Assembly (NCBI GenBank): GCA_030627155.1
Contig: DAOUSP010000002.1
Span: 1-29,500 of the forward strand
Direction: 5' to 3'
DNA length: 29,500 nt
From: Candidatus Aminicenantota bacterium
GTDB taxonomy: Bacteria > Acidobacteriota > Aminicenantia > Aminicenantales > Aminicenantaceae
Under the pieces are notes generated by a model. That model had not been told where the DNA came from and made no database searches. It saw only the letters and a list, made by a program, of their open reading frames with translations. Positions within the stretch are counted from its first letter, which is position 1, and each line of letters begins with the position of its first letter. Below, piece after piece: positions 24,934 to 29,500 of the stretch. The position numbers were made by a program, and so were the translations under genes.

Positions 24934-27096
24934 ATGAACAAATTCCCAAATATAAGAAAAAATATATTCTCCACGAGATTCGTTCTCATTTATCTGGTTG
25001 CTTTAATTCTTTTGTCAGGGAAAATTCCCGCTCTCTCCTCTGATGAAGACGGGCTTAACCTCCTTATTATCACCATAGATACGTTAAGAGCTGACCATAC
25101 TGGTATTTATGGGTATGAAAAAATAAAAACTCCCCACGTTGACGGCTTGGGCCAAAAAGGAGTACTTTTCAATCATGCGTTTTGTCATGTTCCCCTTACT
25201 CTACCTTCCCACTGTTCGCTATTCACCGGGAATCTTCCTGTATTTCATGGGGTCCGAGACAACGGCTACCGTTTGCCCGCTTTCAATATCACTTTAGCTG
25301 AAATCTTGAAGGAAAAGGAATACAAGACAGCGGCATTCGTGGGCGCTTTTCCTTTAGATTCCCGCTTCGGGTTAAACAAAGGTTTTGATGTCTATGATGA
25401 TTTATACGGGAGCAAAAATATTGTTCGAGACCTTTCCTTTGTCGAGAGAAGGGCCGAAGATGTGAACAGGAAAGCCCTTGAATGGATAGCCAACAACAAA
25501 AATGAAAAATTTTTTGTTTGGATTCATTACTTCGATCCTCATGCTCCTTATGAACCTCCTTCTCCTTACAATTATGAATATGCTGGCCGAGAATATGACG
25601 GAGAGATAGCCTACACAGACTATGTTATAGGAAAACTTTTAGAGAGATTGGATCAACTCAAATTGATTGAGAAGACTCTAATTGTTCTGACTTCTGATCA
25701 CGGAGAGGGATTAGGGGAACACAATGAAAAAACACACGGAATTTTTATTTATGATTCGACTTTGAGAGTGCCTTTGATTCTTTATAACCCTAAAATTCTA
25801 CCTGAAAATACGGTTGTTTCTGATCAAGTAGGCCTTATTGACGTCATGCCCACTATTCTAGATTTAATGGGTTGGGACAATATTCCAGACGTGCAGGGCA
25901 GATCTCTAAAATTAGTTATATTTGAGGGAAAGTCTCTTCCTGATAAAAATTGTTACATCGAATCGGTAGCAGCCATGATGGATCGCAACTGGGCGCCTCT
26001 TCAGGGCATACGCACCAAGGAGTGGAAATATATCGATGCTCCCATCTCTGAGCTCTACGACCTCTTGAGTGACCCTGAAGAAAAAAACAATATCCTGAAC
26101 GAAAGGCCTGAAATCGCAAAGCGTTTTAAAGAAGAATTGCAAGATATGATTAAGAACAATTCTTCATCTCTATCTTCCCATGTATTTAAGTCCAAAATAG
26201 ACGAAGACACAAGAAGAAAACTTATGTCCTTAGGCTATATTACCGGAAGAAGCATCGGGAGTGAAAAAGAGAGACCAGATCCCAAGACGAAAATCGAATT
26301 AGATAATCTGTTTAACGAAGCTATCATTGCGTCAGAGAAGGGAAGCCTGGAATTGGCAAGCCAGTTGTATAACGAGGTTCTTCAGAAACAGCCAAATCTC
26401 ATCATTGGCTATGAGTATGCTTCCTATAATTATTATAAGATGGGAAAAATAGTTGAAGCCATTATTCTGTTAGAAAAAGCTATCAAATTGAACTATACTA
26501 ATAATTCGCTCTTGGCAAGACTGGGGCTGTACTACCAAGAAGCCGGGAAGATTGAGGATTCCATAAAGATGTTGGAAAGCGTCGTTCAACGAGATAAAAA
26601 TTATGCCGAAGCCCACAATTATCTGGGAGTAAGCTATTTTAAAACCGGCCAGATTGAGAAAGCCATTGATTCATTCCAGAGATCGATTTCCCTGGACAAC
26701 AATTACGCTATGGCAATGAATAATCTGGGAAATTGTTATCTATCCCAAAAAAAATATGGCTTAGCAATTGAAGAATACAAAAAGACAATCTCAGTGGATG
26801 ATCATCTGGCATCTGCTTTTAATGGCCTTGGAGTGGCTTACTATCGCCAGGGATTAGTAAATGAGGCTCTCTACAACTGGGAAAAATCTCTCGAACTTGA
26901 TCTTCACCAGACGGATACTCTTTACAACCTTGGCCGGGCCTATCTGCGATCAGGCCAAAAACAAAAAGCCCTCCACTTTTTTGAGTTATTTATCAAGACG
27001 GCTTCGCCTCAAAAATATGGAAAAGACATAGAAGAAATTAAGCAAGTTATTGAGAGACTCAAGAAAGAATTGAAAGATTCCATAAGAAATGAATAA
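24934..27096 (+). CDS. Sulfatase-like (alkaline phosphatase superfamily) hydrolase fused to TPRs
   Basis: The protein has 720 residues; there is no clear Shine-Dalgarno site. A signal/anchor segment spans about 13-36. The sulfatase-like domain is about 40-430: metal ligand D49 in ITIDTLRADH, VPLTLPSHCSLFTG, HYFDPHAPYEPP, LTSDHGEGLGEH (D255, H256), K266-T-H268-G and LYDLLSDPEEKNN. The nucleophile position, Cys or Ser in the C/S-x-P-x-R motif of formylglycine sulfatases, is T89 (T-L-P-S-H93), so formylglycine cannot form; threonine suggests phosphatase, phosphodiesterase or transferase chemistry. Residues about 445-715 form seven or so TPRs (AEAHNYLGVSYFKTGQIEKA and similar). Such fusions are frequent in Acidobacteria and Aminicenantes; the substrate is unknown. 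The GWxTD gene follows by 57 bases. Confidence 0.88.
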   Translation: MNKFPNIRKNIFSTRFVLIYLVALILLSGKIPALSSDEDGLNLLIITIDTLRADHTGIYGYEKIKTPHVDGLGQKGVLFNHAFCHVPLTLPSHCSLFTGNLPVFHGVRDNGYRLPAFNITLAEILKEKEYKTAAFVGAFPLDSRFGLNKGFDVYDDLYGSKNIVRDLSFVERRAEDVNRKALEWIANNKNEKFFVWIHYFDPHAPYEPPSPYNYEYAGREYDGEIAYTDYVIGKLLERLDQLKLIEKTLIVLTSDHGEGLGEHNEKTHGIFIYDSTLRVPLILYNPKILPENTVVSDQVGLIDVMPTILDLMGWDNIPDVQGRSLKLVIFEGKSLPDKNCYIESVAAMMDRNWAPLQGIRTKEWKYIDAPISELYDLLSDPEEKNNILNERPEIAKRFKEELQDMIKNNSSSLSSHVFKSKIDEDTRRKLMSLGYITGRSIGSEKERPDPKTKIELDNLFNEAIIASEKGSLELASQLYNEVLQKQPNLIIGYEYASYNYYKMGKIVEAIILLEKAIKLNYTNNSLLARLGLYYQEAGKIEDSIKMLESVVQRDKNYAEAHNYLGVSYFKTGQIEKAIDSFQRSISLDNNYAMAMNNLGNCYLSQKKYGLAIEEYKKTISVDDHLASAFNGLGVAYYRQGLVNEALYNWEKSLELDLHQTDTLYNLGRAYLRSGQKQKALHFFELFIKTASPQKYGKDIEEIKQVIERLKKELKDSIRNE

Positions 27097-27153
27097 TTTT
27101 TTTTTAATACAAATGCTTAAATGGCTGAATGGAGAAGTTAGCACAAAGAAAAA

Positions 27154-29223
27154 ATGAAATTTAAAAAAGCCCTTCTATTACTGTTATTCCTGTCATTGAC
27201 AGTCGTTCCTGATATTGGCCTTGATAAACAGGAAAAATCCCTCAAAAGCATACCTCAACACTATAAAAATTGGCTGGAAAATGATGTGGTATACATTATA
27301 ACCCCAAAAGAAAAAGAGGTTTTCCTTCAGTTTGAATCTGATAAAGAAAGAGATGTCTTTATTGAGGCATTCTGGAAGCAAAGAGATCCAACTCCCGGGA
27401 CTCCTGAAAATGAATTCAAGGAAGAGCACTATCAAAGAATTGCATATGCTAATAAGTATTTTGGTAGAGAGACGACAAGACCCGGATGGCAGACAGACCG
27501 AGGAAGAATCTATATCATTCTAGGCCCTCCTTTGGATATTGGAAGGCATGAGGTAGAAAGCTATGTCCATCCAGCCAGGATATGGTCTTATGAGGGAAAG
27601 CCCGAATTTGGCCTTCCATCTTATTTTAACATTGTCTTTTTTAAGAGAAGGGGGATGGGCGCTTATGTTCTTTACAGCCCCGCCCAAGATGGACCAGCAG
27701 GTTTACTTGTCAATTACCAAGGAGACCCTTCCAATATATTAACGGCCTACGAACAGCTTCGAAAATTTAATCCGCGCTTAGCTGAGACTTCTCTTTCATT
27801 AATTCCAGGAGAAGTTCCATCATACGGGCACCCTTCTCTAGCATCAGAAATGTTGCTGAATCGAATCGATTCCGTTCCCGAAAAAATGGTAGACTCGAAT
27901 TATGCAGAAGCCCTTCTCAAATTCAAAGATTTTGTAGAAGTGGAATATACGACCAATTATATTGGAAGTGAGAGTCTGGCTCAAATCATCCAAGATGAAT
28001 CTGGAATTTTCTTTGTACATTATTCCATTCAGCCTAAAAAACTTTCTGTGTTTTCATATGAAGAGAAATACAGCGTCAATTTTGATTTAAACGGCATTGT
28101 AACTGACCCGGATGGCAACGTAATCTTCCAGTATGAAAAGACTTTTCCTGTAGATTTCGATAGAGAACAAATAGAAGATGTTCAAAAAACTTCTATCCTC
28201 ATTCAAGACATGATTCCTCTGGTTGCTGGAGATTATAAATTTAGCCTCTTACTGAAGAATACTGTCTCTAAAGAATTTACTTCTTTTGAAAAATCCATTT
28301 CTATTCCAGACAATCGATCATACCCTGGAATGACTCCTGTTCTGCTAGGGTATCAATTAAAAAAAGGGGATTCCCAACAGAACTCGAACAGGCCTTTCAA
28401 GGTAGGAAATTTTCAAATTTCTTGTCAGCCAGGAGATACCTTTCATCCGAAAGAGGATTTAATTGTTTTTTTCCAGACGCTTGGCATGACCAAAGAACTT
28501 CATGAAGAAGGGACGGTAAAGTTCACTTTTTATAAGAGAGAAGAAGAATTTTTAACGCAAGAAAAAAGAATAAAGCAAGCTGCCCAAAAAAACGTCATAG
28601 AAAAATTTCCTCTTCGAAATTTTCTCCCAGATTATTATAAAATCAAGGTTTCGATTTTAGATGCTGAAAAAAGGATAATTCTTGCCGACGATAAAGATTT
28701 CGAGATTACTCCTTCAGCCGATTTGCCCCGGCCATGGGTTATTTCAAAAGTCATGCCTTCATCTCATAATATTGTGTATTCTTTTATCCTTGGCAGTCAA
28801 TTTGCCAAAAAGGGTGATCTTAGAGAAGCAGAAAAATATTTAAAGAAAGCTTATAGCGAAGTGCCAACATCCTTGGAATATACTCTGAACTATGGTCAAC
28901 TCCTTTTTAAAAAAAAGGATTACCAGAAAGCCAAGAAGATTCTCCATCCCTTTTCGGAAAATCCAGAAAAGAACTTCCAATCGTTGTCACTTCTGGGGGC
29001 TTGCTGCCAGTCTTTGGAAGAATATGAAGAAGCTATCTCTTTCTATAAAACTTATCTTTCCCATGCGGGTACGAACTTGAATATATTGAACTCAATAGGA
29101 GAATGCTATTATCGGCTTGGAAATACAAAAGAAGCTCTGAGAGCATGGGAAAAATCATTAGAGATTAATCCCAATCAAGAAAACATTAGAAAAATTCTTG
29201 ACAGATTGAAGAAGAAAGAATAA
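27154..29223 (+). CDS. GWxTD domain-containing protein with C-terminal TPRs (copy 2)
   Basis: The protein has 689 residues with a signal segment at about 4-20. The GWxTD block is GWQTDRGRIYIILGPP (from 111), preceded by FIEAFWKQRDPTPGTPENEF. The middle region is an all-beta-like segment shared with copy 1 (TSLSLIPGE, FFVHYSI, IPLVAGDYKFSLLLKN). The C-terminal TPR-like repeats (about 545-685) end in AWEKSLEINPNQ, identical to copy 1. The two copies match along their whole length with, by eye, around half of residues identical in the N-terminal part, so this is an old duplication and both genes remain intact. The closeness to the sulfatase/TPR gene suggests one transcription unit. The function of the family is not established; an envelope role is inferred. 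Confidence 0.87.
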   Translation: MKFKKALLLLLFLSLTVVPDIGLDKQEKSLKSIPQHYKNWLENDVVYIITPKEKEVFLQFESDKERDVFIEAFWKQRDPTPGTPENEFKEEHYQRIAYANKYFGRETTRPGWQTDRGRIYIILGPPLDIGRHEVESYVHPARIWSYEGKPEFGLPSYFNIVFFKRRGMGAYVLYSPAQDGPAGLLVNYQGDPSNILTAYEQLRKFNPRLAETSLSLIPGEVPSYGHPSLASEMLLNRIDSVPEKMVDSNYAEALLKFKDFVEVEYTTNYIGSESLAQIIQDESGIFFVHYSIQPKKLSVFSYEEKYSVNFDLNGIVTDPDGNVIFQYEKTFPVDFDREQIEDVQKTSILIQDMIPLVAGDYKFSLLLKNTVSKEFTSFEKSISIPDNRSYPGMTPVLLGYQLKKGDSQQNSNRPFKVGNFQISCQPGDTFHPKEDLIVFFQTLGMTKELHEEGTVKFTFYKREEEFLTQEKRIKQAAQKNVIEKFPLRNFLPDYYKIKVSILDAEKRIILADDKDFEITPSADLPRPWVISKVMPSSHNIVYSFILGSQFAKKGDLREAEKYLKKAYSEVPTSLEYTLNYGQLLFKKKDYQKAKKILHPFSENPEKNFQSLSLLGACCQSLEEYEEAISFYKTYLSHAGTNLNILNSIGECYYRLGNTKEALRAWEKSLEINPNQENIRKILDRLKKKE

Positions 29224-29366
29224 CTCTTCGACGAGGATTATAATCCAAACTCTGCTTTAATAACCAAAAATATTCCCCAATTCCATTTGAGGCCGTTGAA
29301 AATCGTGACGGACCTATTATGCGAACGAGAAGGAAATCCCATACAATTTTCCGAAACATCCACCTG

Positions 29367-29500
29367 CTAACGTCTTGATCTGAATGCTCCCTTAAAAACA
29401 GTTCTGGTTTCAACCTCATAACCTTGAAGTCTTAGTTTCTTTGATAATGACGAGATTAATTGTTCGAAATCACTTTTGCTTAAGCCCAGGTTATCGAAAT
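29367..29500 (-). CDS. C-terminus of an unrecognised protein, running off the right edge
   Basis: The minus-strand frame is open from the edge (codon at 29498-29496) to TAG 29369-29367, giving 43 residues: FDNLGLSKSDFEQLISSL, then a Lys/Leu-rich helix and GYEVETRTVFKGAFRSRR. The balanced, amphipathic composition looks like real coding sequence, but no family is recognised. It converges on the GWxTD gene with 143 bases between the stop codons, in which I see no strong terminator. Confidence 0.5.
   Translation of the reverse strand, partial: FDNLGLSKSDFEQLISSLSKKLRLQGYEVETRTVFKGAFRSRR

Noticed and set aside
29186..29419. 77-codon minus-strand frame at the right end
   Set aside because: It overlaps the end of the GWxTD gene and the better-looking partial frame at 29367-29500, and its composition is not protein-like.
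1..29500. CRISPR arrays, tRNA or rRNA genes, prophage or defence-system genes
   Set aside because: I looked for repeat-spacer periodicity, cloverleaf-like segments and typical phage or defence proteins and saw none.

Overview
The window looks like chromosomal DNA of an uncultured, AT-rich, Gram-negative bacterium. It is most likely a member of Candidatus Aminicenantes (Acidobacteriota-related). The pointers are two GWxTD-domain proteins with C-terminal TPRs, a sulfatase-like/TPR fusion, and two large TonB-dependent receptors that carry an N-terminal carboxypeptidase-regulatory-like domain but have no SusD partner. This assignment is inference from gene content; there is no rRNA or tRNA in the window.

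Layout. (1) 1-3378: a GWxTD/TPR gene lies between two insertion-sequence remnants, an IS110-type transposase N-terminus at 283-462 (minus) and an IS630-type transposase C-terminus at 2730-2918 (plus). An Lrp/AsnC regulator follows on the minus strand. (2) 3379-6559: a divergent regulatory region and the first TonB-dependent receptor. (3) 6626-19026: a same-strand run of seven genes behind a recognisable promoter: glycine-amidinotransferase-like enzyme, fold-type-II PLP enzyme, D-aminoacylase-type amidohydrolase (predicted lipoprotein), S9 peptidase, class C beta-lactamase-like serine hydrolase, M14 metallopeptidase, and a fold-type-I PLP enzyme. (4) 19027-19828: a gene-poor stretch holding decayed N-termini of two transporters, an APC amino-acid permease and a YfcC-type carrier. 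(5) 19829-20694: a secreted cyanophycinase-like S51 peptidase broken by one frameshift. (6) 20814-24871: an RpiR-type regulator, then the second TonB-dependent receptor with a near-consensus promoter carrying two TGAAA-N6-TTTCA-like palindromes, ended by a clear intrinsic terminator. (7) 24934-29223: a sulfatase-like/TPR fusion and a second GWxTD/TPR protein. A minus-strand gene runs off the right edge.

How the genes may work together (inference): the middle of the window reads as a peptide and amino-acid use locus. The receptors would bring oligopeptides or modified peptides across the outer membrane. Four exported hydrolases of different mechanism (zinc amidohydrolase, S9, serine hydrolase, M14), and formerly the S51 enzyme, would trim them. 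Three cytosolic enzymes (amidinotransferase and two PLP enzymes) would convert the released amino acids. Lrp and RpiR regulators beside the two receptors fit control by amino acids and by a phosphorylated metabolite, respectively. The transporter and S51 remnants suggest that part of the pathway has been lost in this lineage.
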